A stretch of DNA of 64,000 nt, taken from Saturnia japonica. Its lineage: Eukaryota; Arthropoda; Insecta; Lepidoptera; Saturniidae. The notes under the pieces were generated by a model. That model made no database searches. It saw only the letters and a program-made list of their open reading frames with translations, and was not told where the DNA came from. The position numbers were made by a program, and so were the translations under genes. The stretch lies in the NCBI GenBank assembly GCA_033032175.1, contig CM065320.1, positions 806,001 through 870,000 on the forward strand, in the 5' to 3' direction. Below are positions 46,176 to 58,219 of the stretch, one piece after another; positions within the stretch are counted from its first letter, which is position 1, and every line of letters begins with the position of its first letter.

Positions 46176-47419
46176 AACAAAATCGCAAAAAAATCGGATA
46201 CGTAACCTGAAACTTTAAATATATTTTATAACTTTTAAAAGTGCTGAGCAAACTTCCAGATAACATATAATAATGAAGTTCAAAGTTCTAACTAGCGAAA
46301 TAGCCACGATAATCAAGTGACAATAATTAAGAACAGTCAAACTTTCCCGGCAATTTTCTTCCGTGTAGCGGAAAACTTTAAAATTGCTTTACCTTGGTTA
46401 ACGCCGCTGCCGGTTAGCGCTGAAAAGATTCAGTGTGCTTCATTAAAACTGAGTTAAGGGCATCGACAATGGAAGTGAAGGAGAGACCTCGGATGCAATT
46501 AGTGAGTTCAAACCCCTCACCATGAGCGCATTCATCTGTTCCTTCCGTATAAAGCGCTGCGGTTGTTTCTTTTTATTCATTCTAATGATTTTCACGTCTA
46601 TTGTCGACGCATCCATAAAAAACGAATAGAAACTTTGTTCATTTAATTAAATCTATATAAATAAGAATTTAATGCTGTTCGTTGGTAAGCATATGATTTG
46701 AGAACGGCTAGAATGATTTCACCAATTTTTTTTTTTTATGTTAGCAATTTTCTGAATAAGTTATAATAGAAAATTTTAAAGATTCCCGTAAAATTGAACA
46801 ATTTTGAAAAACTGTAAACATTTTTATCTTTTGGTTTTTTTTATGAATTTCAACTTAAGACCATACCTCACTATTCGAATTATTGAAATAAAAAAACAAC
46901 GTCATCCGGCTCAGCTAGTTTATTATAGACTAAATACAGTTTTATAATATTTACAGCCTATGACTACACACATGATAATTTTTTTAATAAATGACTGACT
47001 AAACCAAATATTTATTTCTAAGGATCACGTAACTGGGTACGATCAAACTTTCTCATAGTATATAAATTATTATTTAATAAACGTAATTTATAAATTTGTC
47101 ATGATTTAACCCTTACTATATAATTATCATTATATTAATACGTAAAGCAAAAATTTTTTAACCCTTTTTAAGCGTATATTACGTGCACGGAAGACTGAGA
47201 TTTGGCATAGTTAAAGTTTATGTGGAGAAGGAGTGCAGAAAACTAAAATTTATCTATAATATCTGTTAGTAATATATTAAATAAAATAAATTAACACTGC
47301 GAATCCTAACCGGACCAGTGCCGTTGAACTTAGACCCCCCAAAAAACAGAAAATAGTCTATGATTAAAAAGTCGCTGGTCGAATTTCGATCACTGGGCGA
47401 CCGCTAGTAATTATAAATA
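46176..47419. other. noncoding stretch
   Basis: At 46,465-46,540 an ATG frame (MEVKERPRMQ) stops after 18 codons. It overlaps a B-box-like 'gagttcaaacccctcacc', so a worn SINE head is possible. The remainder is AT-rich. Confidence 0.4.
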
Positions 47420-47660
47420 TGTATCCCCAAAGGGTTAGGCAGAGGTGTACTAATGTACACCCACAGTTCACCGCGTATGTTTTTAGGTCCCACGTAATAG
47501 GGGGCGAGCCTATTTCCATTAATCGGGCACAAAGCCAAAGTCCAAGCTGCTACTGTGAATTTTATAGAAAACCCCAATAATACTTTGAGAGTCCTGGGAA
47601 TTGAACCCAGGACCTCGAGCGTAGCAGTCGCATTTACGACCTCTAGGCTAATAAGCCGGA
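47420..47660 (-). mobile_element. tRNA-derived SINE, family 1, copy 3 (best preserved)
   Basis: On the minus strand: 'ttagcctagaggtcgtaaat' (A-box region), a perfect-looking B-box in 'cctgggttcaattcccagga', 'tattattggggttttctata', 'aggctcgccccctattacgt' and 'gtgggtgtacattagtacac', then 'cctctgcctaaccctttggg' and the tail. It defines the family for this window. Confidence 0.85.
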
Positions 47661-48200
47661 TTTATGATAATTATAGCCTTCACGTGGTCGGGAAGAAACA
47701 GAAAAGAGACGGAAGGAACTTGTCATTGAACCTAACCAATCCTTGCACCTCGTGTCTTCATGGGGAGCAAGTAGATAGGTTGAGTTCAATACCAAAAAAA
47801 CTCAGGTGTGCGCGTTTTCTTTAAATAAATCTCCGTTTTCTCCCCTCCCCACTCTTCAGAATGTCTCGCTAGCAACGCGTGACTGCCTCAATATCCTAGG
47901 TGTAGGTATGCGCAGCGACCTCAACTCGAAGGATTACAATAGGGCCACGCGTGAGAACAGTACAAGTACCAAGAAGGACTAGAGCGAGGCTATTACTTCC
48001 GTGTGCACTCATACTTGTAGAATTAATTGTAACCGCAGTATTAGTAGCAGACATAGATTGTTCCAATTCAATATTGTTGATACTAGCCGGGACTATAACA
48101 TTGACAGAAGCACTTGCAATAGAGTGTGGTATCTTGCATTGCATTTGTACAGTTCTATTTCGAGAAACATTTAACCATGTTATAATTCGGGCGTAAACAA
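47661..48200. other. GC-richer block open on both strands, nature unknown
   Basis: From 47,896 to 48,196 both strands stay open: minus 82 codons (…VTINSTSMSAHGSNSLA…) and plus 81 codons (hydrophobic, …LLLPCALILVELIVTAVLV…). Neither shows a known domain or a splice signal that settles the strand. Composition differs from the flanks, suggesting an inserted element or a coding remnant. Confidence 0.3.
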
Positions 48201-48827
48201 TGAATACATTTTTTATTGTGTTATTTTATTACATTTTGACGATCCTTTATATTGTAAGCATGAAATACAGGGCACTTGTAAATTCTAAAAAATAAAAAAA
48301 AATGTGGTAAAGTTGCCGTGTTTGAGCTATGGTGTTATTTAAACAAACTGTTAAAAAATAACGCCCCTTACATGTACGTTGAATGTATTATGTTTATTAG
48401 AACTGCCATCTATTGATGGCGTTCTTAATGGAAAGGATTTTTAAATCAGTTTTTAACGAAAAATGAACTGTAAACTATTTATCTATTTTTCGGATACAGC
48501 GGAAATTATAAATTTTAAAATTTTGTTTTTATTAAAAAAAATACAGAAATCAAACATTTAAATACAATTTATTCCTAGTTCTTAATAAATCTACTTTAAA
48601 ACTATTAACTAACTTACACTATGACATTTGACTTACTTCGTAGCTCAATGATATGCTAGTGAATCAACTTGAGATTGTTAGTTCTCTGTCCGTGTCTTTA
48701 ATATCTATTAGTTGTTTGGTTACCAAACTAAGTTTTGCTTAGTTTGTAGCCAAACGTCTTGACTGAGATCGTTCACCAAAAGCTAAATAATAAGTAAATA
48801 TCGTTTATATTTTTAAACTTAAATAAA
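48201..48827. other. AT-rich noncoding stretch
   Basis: Contains the small palindrome GCCATCTATTGATGGC (48,405-48,420). No gene signal. Confidence 0.45.
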
Positions 48828-49495
48828 CTGCTGGGTGGTACGATACGACAATTATAATGCCCGATTAGATCGCGACCATCACATATCAAGTGTAAAACCT
48901 GCCATAGTTGGTCGCTTAACCGTTTCGCGTTCCAGGATCAGCTAGTCTACATCCATTAGGTAAGCTAGCGTGGTGGTAGGGACCTGTACCGACTGAATCG
49001 CAACCACCATACCATGCACATGGTGATAAACTCGTTACATATGTTATTTATATTTTGGCTTGTCATGTTTCGGAATCATTTAATTAACCAGTATATAATA
49101 TTTTTCTGTCGAAGGCATGCAGGCTAGCAGCATATATTTGGGTTGTACTATGCGTACACCCGGCACGGTGACTTCACTCAGCAGGTTTTACCGTCTGTAT
49201 CATGGTGAGTGCTCTAAAGATCTGTTCAATCTAATTCCTCTACACGACTCTACTAATCTAATTTCTCCTTTTCACAGCAGAACCACACGCGCTGGTCTTC
49301 GGAGTAACAGTTTTATGTTAACCTCCATCTCGGCACGGTCTAAAAAGTTCTCATTGTCGTATCTTTGAACCATCTTCCGGGCAATGTGTCACCTTCTTAC
49401 GACATCGGGTTCTTCAAGCGTTAGGTGAAGATATATTTATGAAGGCCGGATAAAACCGTCATTTGCCGAGCTACTATTAAAAAAACTACCGCAAT
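48828..49495 (+). repeat. dispersed repeat family 5, copy 4, with tandem sub-units
   Basis: Two related units follow each other. The first (48,828-48,975) has 'gattagatcgcgaccatcac', 'atagttggtcgcttaacc' and 'ttccaggatcagctagtcta'. The second (48,976-49,140) has 'gactgaatcgcaaccaccat', 'catggtgataaactcgttac' and 'cttgtcatgtttcggaatca'. The distal block 'ttgccgagctactattaaaa' at 49,457-49,476 matches the end of copy 1. Confidence 0.6.
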
Positions 49496-49637
49496 GCAAT
49501 AAAAGTGACATACAAAAATTTTGTTGAGTAAAAATATTATAACAAAAATATTATCAATGTAAATAAAAAATCGAAAGATTTAAATAACGGTTGCCGATTC
49601 GCCGAATCGTTCGTATTGAAGCCGGAGTAATTTCCAG

Positions 49638-50041
49638 TGCTACCAGGGCAGATTTACAACAGATAACGAGTGCATGATTAATATTGAGGCGCCGAATGCA
49701 AGCGCTGTGATTAACGATGACCAATCAACAAGCAACGATGAGGATTTATTCGGGATACATTTTCATCGGACGCTATTGTCAGCATGTACAAATTATTTGA
49801 TGCTATACAATGCACAATTATAGTAAGGAATAAAAAAAAATACAGAATTATTAGTTATGGTGATGAGATAAAATCTAGATCTACTATAGATCAAAGCAGA
49901 ACAAAGGAAAATACAATAATATCTAATCTGAAATTCAAAGCAGTACGTGATCTGCCACCGAATTGTATATTGTTACCAATATATTGTAATTTCATCACAG
50001 TATACGATGTATTAATAAACAATATTGTATATCCTTGGTAA
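49638..50041 (+). pseudogene. coding-like overlapping frames, possibly one broken gene or transposon remnant
   Basis: A frame without start codon opens after an acceptor-like 'gagtaatttccag' at 49,638. It reads CYQGRFTTDNECMINIEA, then an acidic stretch (NDDQSTSNDEDLFG), and stops at TAG 49,821-49,823. A second frame from 49,784 (MYKLFDAIQCTII...) overlaps it and runs to a TAA at 50,039-50,041, ending NNIVYPW. Both have more varied amino acids than chance frames nearby. A single frameshift could join them, but no family is recognised to prove it. Confidence 0.25.
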
Positions 50042-51640
50042 ATAAGAATAAATAGTCTTTGTATATTCTAAATATGGACTGAATTTGGGATATTTTTCAA
50101 TAAATGTATTTAATTACGACTGTGCTTTTAGTATTTACCATTGATTTTAGACTAAACTCTAGTTACACTTAGGTTCATTGAAATTGTTTTGACTAGCCAG
50201 AATAAACAACAAAATAATAAATACACATCGATACCTAATATGAATAACATCGTAAATCATTTAGACACGACAAGTTTTTTTTTAAATGTTAGAGCTCTAT
50301 TTTTAAAGCTATTTCGATTAACTATTGGTGAACTGTAAGTAATTAATTAACTATGATATTTTATATATGAAATATCTTTAATTTATTTACAAGGATATTT
50401 AAAAAAAGTTAAACAGATCTATCAGTCGTAGAGATAAAGCTGTAATACTGGGTTTTGTTTTTCTCTACTTTAATAGTGCTTAGCTGTATTTCATTATTAT
50501 TAAAGTAATAAAGTTATTCATATTAGGTTGATATATCTCTTGTTACTCTTATAAAAATAAAACATACTCATATCTGAGAAACATACTTGTATTTCAGTAT
50601 TATTGAGAAACAATGGTTTATTGTAATTTACATTATTAACGGTTTAAAATAAAACAACTGAGCGTTAGAATAGTTGACAATGATCGCAGATTTCACTGGA
50701 CAATATGTCATATCAACAGTGAAAAGGCTAATTGACTAGTCTATTAGTCTTTCCGCCGTCGATATAATTTTAATGTTTTATTCTTTGCAGTATTTTCCTT
50801 ATGTAATAAATACTTCTATTTAAAATACAGCTACAGGTGCATTATATTGTCGACCATTAAATGTTGTTATAAAAATATTAGCTTTGGATAATAAACTATG
50901 GATTTTAAAATAATCTAAAGTTATATGAAAGCAAAATATAAAAATAAACAATGAATAAAAAGAGCGAAAAAATAAGTAACCAAAATATTGTTCATAAAAT
51001 CATATTATTAAATATTCAAAATATAATATTTAACCAATATCATCAGGATCTGCAATAATACTGCAGCAGTGTTTGGCATGAATTAGTTACATTCACAAAT
51101 AAGTCATAATTTGCTTTATCTAAATTAAACTTGTTCGTGCCTTGAGACTTCTTACTTCGAAAATAAATGTATTTATTATCACAGTGGAATAATAATTTAA
51201 GCACGAGACTAATTAAACTTATATAATTTATATCGTAATGTGTAAATTTTATTAATTAAATATTATACTATATTTTTTATTATACGGGATATTATTTTCC
51301 TATTTTAAATCACTTCAAACTTTCAATTTTAAAGTAATTTAAAGAACCATTTTGTTTCGATATTTAATTAACCTTTACTTCAAAATAATCAATCCTACAC
51401 TTTTTTTTTTTTTTTCAATTCGAGACGGTGTATTTGAACTACATATTTATTTATTATACATATTGTGAAACTTGAAACGCACGAAATCATTAAACAAAGG
51501 GTTCGGTTTCCTTAAACAAAACGTAAAGCAAACAATCTTCGCACATACGAACTACGTTTCGCGTAGAGCCTTTAATATAACAGTTCAAGCGGAAAATCCG
51601 ATATCTTGAGCCCGAACATTGATGAGCGTTTAAATATTCA
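50042..51640. other. AT-rich noncoding stretch
   Basis: Very AT-rich; poly-T at about 51,400-51,417. No feature recognised. Confidence 0.5.
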
Positions 51641-51867
51641 TGAGGGCGCGGCGCCACGCGCGCACTTCGCTTCCAGTACCTATACTACAAAATGACGGCT
51701 GTCAACGAACGAACTCATCTAGATTGGCCACAGAATAAAAATATTTAACGGACAATTTTTTTTATAAAATGATTCATAAAGAAAACTAAAGAACTAAAAA
51801 AATTCCAATGTTTAAAAACTCAGGTACTTTATGCACGTGTTTCTGTTGAAAAAATATTAAAACAGGT
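51641..51867 (+). promoter_or_regulatory. candidate CpG-rich promoter and first exon with 5' splice site
   Basis: A TATA-like 'gtttaaatattc' (51,628-51,639) is followed by a CpG-dense block (gggcgcggcgccacgcgcgc, 51,643-51,662). An ATG in excellent insect context (acaaaATGA, 51,692) opens an 18-codon upstream-type frame (MTAVNERTHLDWPQNKNI). A consensus 5' splice site, aaacag|gtaagc, sits at 51,865/51,866. Together these look like a promoter and a mostly untranslated first exon. The coding exon it would join to is not identified. Confidence 0.3.
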
Positions 51868-51986
51868 AAGCTTTTTTAACATACGTCAGTTTTTCTTTTA
51901 AGTTAAGTTAATTTAAATTTTTCAAATTTAATTTATACTGATATTAGAAAACTCAATTTTTTTCTACCGATTTCAAAAACTATTTT
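51868..51986. other. AT-rich noncoding gap
   Basis: Would be the start of intron 1 if the first-exon call is right. Confidence 0.3.
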
Positions 51987-52654
51987 TGAATTGTGTAACC
52001 TAGTAGCTGTGGCCCACGGTTTCACCCGTGATAATTTTATCCAACAAACAAACACTGCGCCGCCAACGCACCTATATAGTTTATCATAATTTTTCTTCCC
52101 GCTAGTACAAATTATTTTAATTTTTCATTATCCCTTAAACTATGTATTTAAATAGCATACTCTACACAGCAAAATTTAATTTCATAAGATTGTCTTTATG
52201 ATGAAGTAACTTTTGTTTTTAAGGATTAATATCCCATGTCTAAAAATAATGCTTATACATCACTTTTAAATTTCACATGACACAAAATACCTTATTGTGT
52301 ATTATTTATTTAGTATGTCTAAAAAAAGTCAACGACAGCATATACATATCTCTTATACATATATAAGGACCAATTTTATTGTAGAACATTGTATTTCCGT
52401 ATCACTGACGATTACGCCAACACACGCGGTTAAAGCAGTTCGGGATGGCTTCGACTTCCGACTTACGTAACAAAAATAAATATTTAATGCTATCTGAGAG
52501 TTGTAGCCTAATCTTAAATAGCCTATACTATTCCTCGAGAGTCTGGCTATCATATACAAAAATAATTTATCGAATCTAACCGGTAGTTCCAGGGATTAGC
52601 GTGTTTATACAAACAAAAAAACTTTTCCGCTTTATTATATTAGTATTTGTATAG
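51987..52654 (-). mobile_element. Helitron-like element
   Basis: On the minus strand it begins TCTATACAAATACTAATATA (52,653 downwards), continues with 'acacgctaatccctggaact' and 'ctcgaggaatagtataggct', and ends near 51,990 with 'accgtgggccacagctacta'. It is a non-autonomous member of the family seen at 37,413-38,762; no reading frame. Confidence 0.55.
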
Positions 52655-52855
52655 ACTTATTGAGAAGGGTTATAGTTATAACTTCACGCTACAACTCTAA
52701 GGAGCGAAGCAGTAACCATCAACTTTAAGCAATCTGGAAGGCTGTAGGCAAGTACAGAAAGTGAGAACAACGTTACACGGGTTCGTCGGCGGCAGCGCGG
52801 TGCAGAGTAGGTCGAATAAATTTAACGCGAGTGAAACCGTGGGGCACAGCCAGTA
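52655..52855 (+). mobile_element. Helitron-like element, 3' half, opposite orientation
   Basis: Starts 'ttattgagaagggttatagt' directly beside the 5' end of the previous element. It continues 'cttcacgctacaactctaag' and 'gagcgaagcagtaaccatca', and ends 'gagtgaaaccgtggggcaca' plus GCCAGTAG. It is 5'-truncated at the junction. Confidence 0.55.
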
Positions 52856-54407
52856 GAATAATAATCCAACGATTATCAGTGTGTGACCAGTATGGCGATG
52901 TCGCACACCTTTTATATAGAACAGAAGACAATTCTCTTAAGGGAATACAACACGAACCCTGCATTTGTTATACTATTGTACGATATTATACGAGCACCAA
53001 TATTTATTGATTTATAACAATGGTTGCACTAACGTATGGTCCTTATATTTGTTAATAGTTACCCTATAATGTTATTATTTTAAAACTTTATTATTTTAAT
53101 CATTTACTTCACAGACTTACAGTTGATTAATATTGTAAAACCGTTTTTTTTTTAATTGTGTAATCAACGATGGTTTTGCTTCATTAATTCCCAAACGAAT
53201 TTTATTAAGACAACCTTGTTAATTATTTTTTGTATAATAATAAAATATAACGTATTTATAATCCTTCATAACTAAACATATAATACTTATTAAATTGTTA
53301 CCTATGAGTAATTATAACATAAAATAAGGAATAATGTTATTTGATAATCTGAGATCTGATTGGCATATTGTATGTTTGTATTATTTTAAATAAACGAGCA
53401 ATTTTAAAATGTTTAGTCTTCATACTTATTAATATTTTATTAATTGTTTTAAGGATTTTTTTAAATGAATTATATTCAAGATGACACCATTGTCTTGTTA
53501 TGTTTAAGTTTTTTAAATTGTTTTTAAGTATCAATAAATAATTATTGATCCTCATTTTTAAAGATTGGCCTTTTCTGTTACCGATTGAAGGTTTTTGATA
53601 CCCAATGTATCCAGTGATAAATCCACATGTTAGGTTAAGATAGGTTGAACTTGCGATATAAAAAACGAATACCAGGGTCTAAATTCATAGTGTTACGTGA
53701 TCTGTTGAACATAAAAATTTCCTAAATTTTTTTGTATGATAATTTCTTGTGTTTTTTTATGCAATTAAAATATCAAAATAAATTTATATATTTATTTATT
53801 TACTATAGCGTAACTCAATAAAGAACAAAATGTAGATTTTTTAGATGTATTTTAATTTTTTGTTGTTATAAAAGACTATTATTTATAAAGCAATTTTTCA
53901 CAAATTACATTAAAATATTTGTCAAATTAAATCAATGGACCTCATATTATGTTTACTCTAGATCTTAACACAAGATTATTGGAGCATTTTATGTTCCGTA
54001 TTTACATAATATTTATTAAACAATTAGCAGTTTCTTAACAGTGAAATTTCTTCACTTTCGTCAATTTTACGTATCAAATGCAAATAGCAACGCCGATTAA
54101 CTACATGAATCTTTTAGAAAGTTGATGAGGAAGTAGGTTAAAAGCCACCAAAATACCACTTGGAAAGGTCATCACATTTTTAAAATTCACAAAGGCGAGT
54201 AAAATAATTCATTATATTAATCAGCAAAGGAAATTAAATAATGAACACTAAATATTTGCAAACAACGATTTACATAGAAAATTGCGAATTGATTATAAAT
54301 TTTACTACTAAAATTTTATTTTGCCGGTAAACGTGATTATTATGTAATGTATATTATAATATTTAACATAATATTTACCTATTAGGAAGCTCAAAACCTT
54401 TTTTTTT
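52856..54407. other. AT-rich noncoding stretch
   Basis: Minus frame 53,337-53,555 is low-complexity Asn/Ile/Lys. No feature recognised. Confidence 0.5.
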
Positions 54408-54707
54408 TTGTATAGTTGAACGCGTTTATTTCTGAAACTACCAGCCAGTTTAAACTTTTTTCTTCAGTTTTATAGCCTATTTATTGAGGAAGGTTCTTCA
54501 TCTTCAGGACTTTTCTAACATCACGCTACGACTCTTAGGTGCAGAGCGATTACAATACAATTTTTAGATCAGAAAGTACGCTAAACGAGAAAAAGTAATT
54601 ACATAATAAAATAAAGCTATATAAAGCTATCGCGAACCGAGGGCAACCCGCTGTCTAAGAAAGTCGAAAAAGTTAACTGCGAGTGAAACTGCGCGTCACA
54701 GCCAGTA
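54408..54707 (+). mobile_element. Helitron-like element, 5'-truncated
   Basis: Order: 'ctgaaactaccagccagttt', 'gcctatttattgaggaaggt', 'aacatcacgctacgactctt', 'gcagagcgattacaat', 'aactgcgagtgaaactgcgc' and terminal 'gtcacagccagtatag'. Confidence 0.55.
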
Positions 54708-55604
54708 TAGATATTATAGGTGTTTGTGTGTTCATGGTACTGCCATAGTACTATCAACTTACAATAGGTGACGCGCGAGACATTTCAACAATTTTAAGTA
54801 GTTCTCGATGTTTTAAATGTACTTCTTAGGACTGTATCTGAGGAAGGATCTAGGCTGCCTATCAGTACTTTGTTCTGTATAGGCTAAGCAGTAATGAAAA
54901 AAAAAGAAATGCAAATGAAAAAAAAAAAGGAAATAAACAATAATAATAAACTAACAAATAACCATAATTAACCCTGATACGATGCGTAATAGAATATAAT
55001 ATTTATTTACAGTGCTACAGTCAACAACGGTTCATATATTAGTTGGTAACATTAAAATATTATAACGGAAAGAAACAATGTAATGCATTTTACGTAAAAG
55101 AAATCGCAAGCAATAAATAGTTGTTACTTATAAATATTTGTACATTACTTGATGATGACAATTATACGAATATGATAAATGCAATCAAATAAGTTAAAAT
55201 ACACTTTGATAAAAAAAAATATTGGACGATGTTACTAAAATTTTGTTTTAAATGTTTACTTCCGATTTTGAACATTAATTATTTTTCAAGTTTTATTTCG
55301 TTTTTTAAAAGAACAGATTTTTTGTTATATAAATCGCTACCTTTAATGTAAATTTATTCAGTTCGAAAAATCCCGTCCAAAACTTCAGAATTTCAATTAC
55401 TACTTACTATCCTTTAGGGGCCCATAAATTGACAAAATCACATGATAGAAAAAAAAAACAATAAATGTGTTCACATTCATACCTACTAGAAGTATATTAG
55501 TATTATACAATTAGTATGAACTAATTTCAGAAGCTCAATTTTTTTCTATGTCCGCTTCACTTGAAATGTCCCGAGAGGAAGTGTTATATTTTTAGTTATT
55601 ACGT
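54708..55604. other. AT-rich noncoding stretch
   Basis: No feature recognised. Confidence 0.45.
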
Positions 55605-55915
55605 AATCGGACCGATTAACTTTGAATGTGTGTGTAAACTGAGATGCTTTTCGTACCTACAAATACGTACTCAATGTTTTGAGTCAATTCTAGATAATTC
55701 CAAATACCTATTTGGACAATAGTGAATATTTCTAATTTAATTTACTCTGGCCGTAACAATATTACGGACGACACAATTTTTAACCAACCTAACACAAGAG
55801 TTTCCTCGTATATTTTCGAAGTTGTAGATCCAAAGTCAATGCTTGATATATTCCCCTATCCAACAAAAAGGAATCATCCAAATCGGTTCATAAATAAATA
55901 ATCGCTGAACATAAA
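55605..55915 (+). repeat. dispersed repeat family 7, copy 2
   Basis: Longer of the two copies. Beyond the part shared with 43,785-43,950 it continues with 'ttttcgaagttgtagatcca' and 'aggaatcatccaaatcggtt', an edge typical of short insect non-autonomous elements. Confidence 0.5.
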
Positions 55916-56226
55916 AAAATAATAATTGAATATACCTTTTTTAAGTCAGTTAAAAATAGTGTAGCGTCATTAATTCATCGATACCATAATCGAGTACTTG
56001 GTTCAAATAATAATGGGGCGCGTATATATTGACCTTTTGACAATAGATTCGTTGTATTGTTGTCAACTCGAGGGTTATACCCCAGATTTAGAAATCATAT
56101 GGGGTTAATGGGGTATCTTTTGAGTAAAAATTGTAAGAATAAAATGTCGTTGTCATTTTTGGTCTTTATTTAAAGGGTTAAACATTTAGCTGTAATGTGG
56201 TTTGCTTATAGACATATTTTGTAGTA
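55916..56226. other. noncoding stretch
   Basis: No feature recognised. Confidence 0.4.
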
Positions 56227-56227
56227 T

Positions 56228-56500
56228 TTTGAACCAATGATGGTTGAGTAGTATCATTTTCGAATACCGCTTCGATCCATATGGGTAAAATGAGGCAGAG
56301 CTTTCGGTGAAGGCCAAACATCGTGATGAAAACAGCATGGTGATAGGGAGTTGTCTAATGCCCATCTAGCTATCTCCCTCAAGCTGTAATTCTTTCATCA
56401 AGCACATATAGGTGTGTTCTGGCTGCTACACTTGAGAGCCAGTCCTCTGTAAGCTTTGCATGCTTACCGTCTTAGACCACATCGTAACTTAAAATCAGGA
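56228..56500 (+). mobile_element. tRNA-derived SINE, family 2, copy 3
   Basis: Head 'aatgatggttgagtagtatc', B-box eroded ('gcttcgatccatatg'). Body 'agctttcggtgaaggccaaa', 'catcgtgatgaaaacagcat', 'tctaatgcccatctagctat', 'acttgagagccagtcctctg' and 'ttagaccacatcgtaactta'. Confidence 0.75.
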
Positions 56501-56559
56501 GAGATTGTTGCTAAACTAAATTGTTGTAAAATAATTCACAAGGTAAATAAAAAAAATCC

Positions 56560-56920
56560 AACGACACAATCATTCTTCTATTCATTGAGACCATTCCAAT
56601 GAGCCCAAACACGATACTTCTACTGTAAGTTGATGAGTAGCTTTGCAGGTCCAAGATAATACAGCAACATTAGGTCAATGTTACCTTTCTCTTTTAGTAG
56701 CATTCGTGTAAAATACCAAATTTAGAATCGATCAGAGCTGTGGAAATTTTTTAAACCTAATCATCAACTAGAAAAGAGCTGAGATTCTTCAAACGGCTTA
56801 CAGATTCTCTTGATTCTCTCGATCAAGTCACCTTTCAAACAAAAGAATTTAGAACAAAATCGGGCTGGCTTGTGAGCTAAGATGCCACAAAGAAACACAT
56901 ACACACGTTAAAATTATAAC
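56560..56920 (+). repeat. dispersed repeat family 4, copy 2
   Basis: Colinear with 4,955-5,325: 'cattgagaccattccaatga', 'gcccaaacacgatactt', 'atcatcaactagaaaagagc', 'cgatcaagtcacctttcaaa' and 'aagatgccacaaagaaacac'. It is non-coding. Confidence 0.65.
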
Positions 56921-58219
56921 ACCTTTGTTTTTAATCGGGGGATAAAATTCCTTTGATGAGTGAGACTTTACCAAAAGCGGAGCGATGTTCACTCTCAATA
57001 TCTAGGTCTCCGAGAGTTTTAAAACTTTTGTGTAATATTTTTTTTTAAATGGGAAAATCTTTTTCTTCTGGTGCAATACTCTAAAAACTCACACACTTAC
57101 GTGTCCGCCATTGTTGTGATTCAATTTTGTCTTTAGCGGAACTCCGTCCACCTTTTTTGTATGTCCATCTTTATAATGTAACTTCTTTAGTAGTTCCCAA
57201 ACCGTAACTAATACAATATTGTTTATAGAATGAATGAAATCATACAACGCGGTTTCATATAAGTATAGAGGACAATATATAATATAACAAAATACATCAT
57301 ACTTTTTATCATTACTTTACCAGATTATAATATTCAAACAACAAAAACATACGACAGATAGACGCACAGATACACGGATACCCTTCTGTTTCTTTGGGGT
57401 TAATAAAATAATAAAAAAATTTGAATACATTAATTTGAAACATAAAATAAATTAATTAATTAATGTTCGTCTAACTTATAGAAATGGCACTTCTTGAACA
57501 TTTTTAACATATACAAGCACCAGTTATATAAAGCACTTATTATTATAACATATTTTCTGTTGAAGAAGTACTATAAATAGGAAAAATAAAATTGAACATA
57601 TTTAACTCAAGCTGAGTATACACCATTAGTATTATTCAAGATCATATTCTACTACGACTAATAAACAGTAAACTACTGACAAATTTGTACAATTTACTTA
57701 TAACTGATAATAAACTTTATAATCGCCTGCAGACCTCAGAAACTTATTATGAGAACAAAAATATATTTCTAATAAATTCGGCTGGCATAATAATTAAGTA
57801 ACAGGCGCTCCAAGGTTGTACGGGTTTTAGTTTATACCCTAATAGCGGCCTGTGATTTCGCAACACCCAGTTTGTTCCAGTTTAAAATGCCTAAAGTCAA
57901 AGTACAGATTATTTAGGGCCCGTCTGTCACACTGTCATATTATTGAACTACACGGGCGTTAAAGGAATTTTACCCTGAACTAGTCAGATACAATTCATTA
58001 GATAATGTAAGTTTAATGTGTTGTGATATATAGAGTCAGCTGAATACCAACATCGTAGCAAAGTTCATAGTTTTACAACATTACGGCTTGTATTACACCA
58101 GGCCCAAATAACTTCAAATACACTTCATAAAGATCACAATTTAATGTGTGGCAATTAGTTCACTCGTAGAAATCTATAGGCATATGAATTCAAATACTTT
58201 TATTTTAAGAACCTTATAT
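56921..58219. other. noncoding stretch
   Basis: Slightly GC-richer at 57,790-57,975, no frame of interest. Otherwise AT-rich. Confidence 0.4.
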
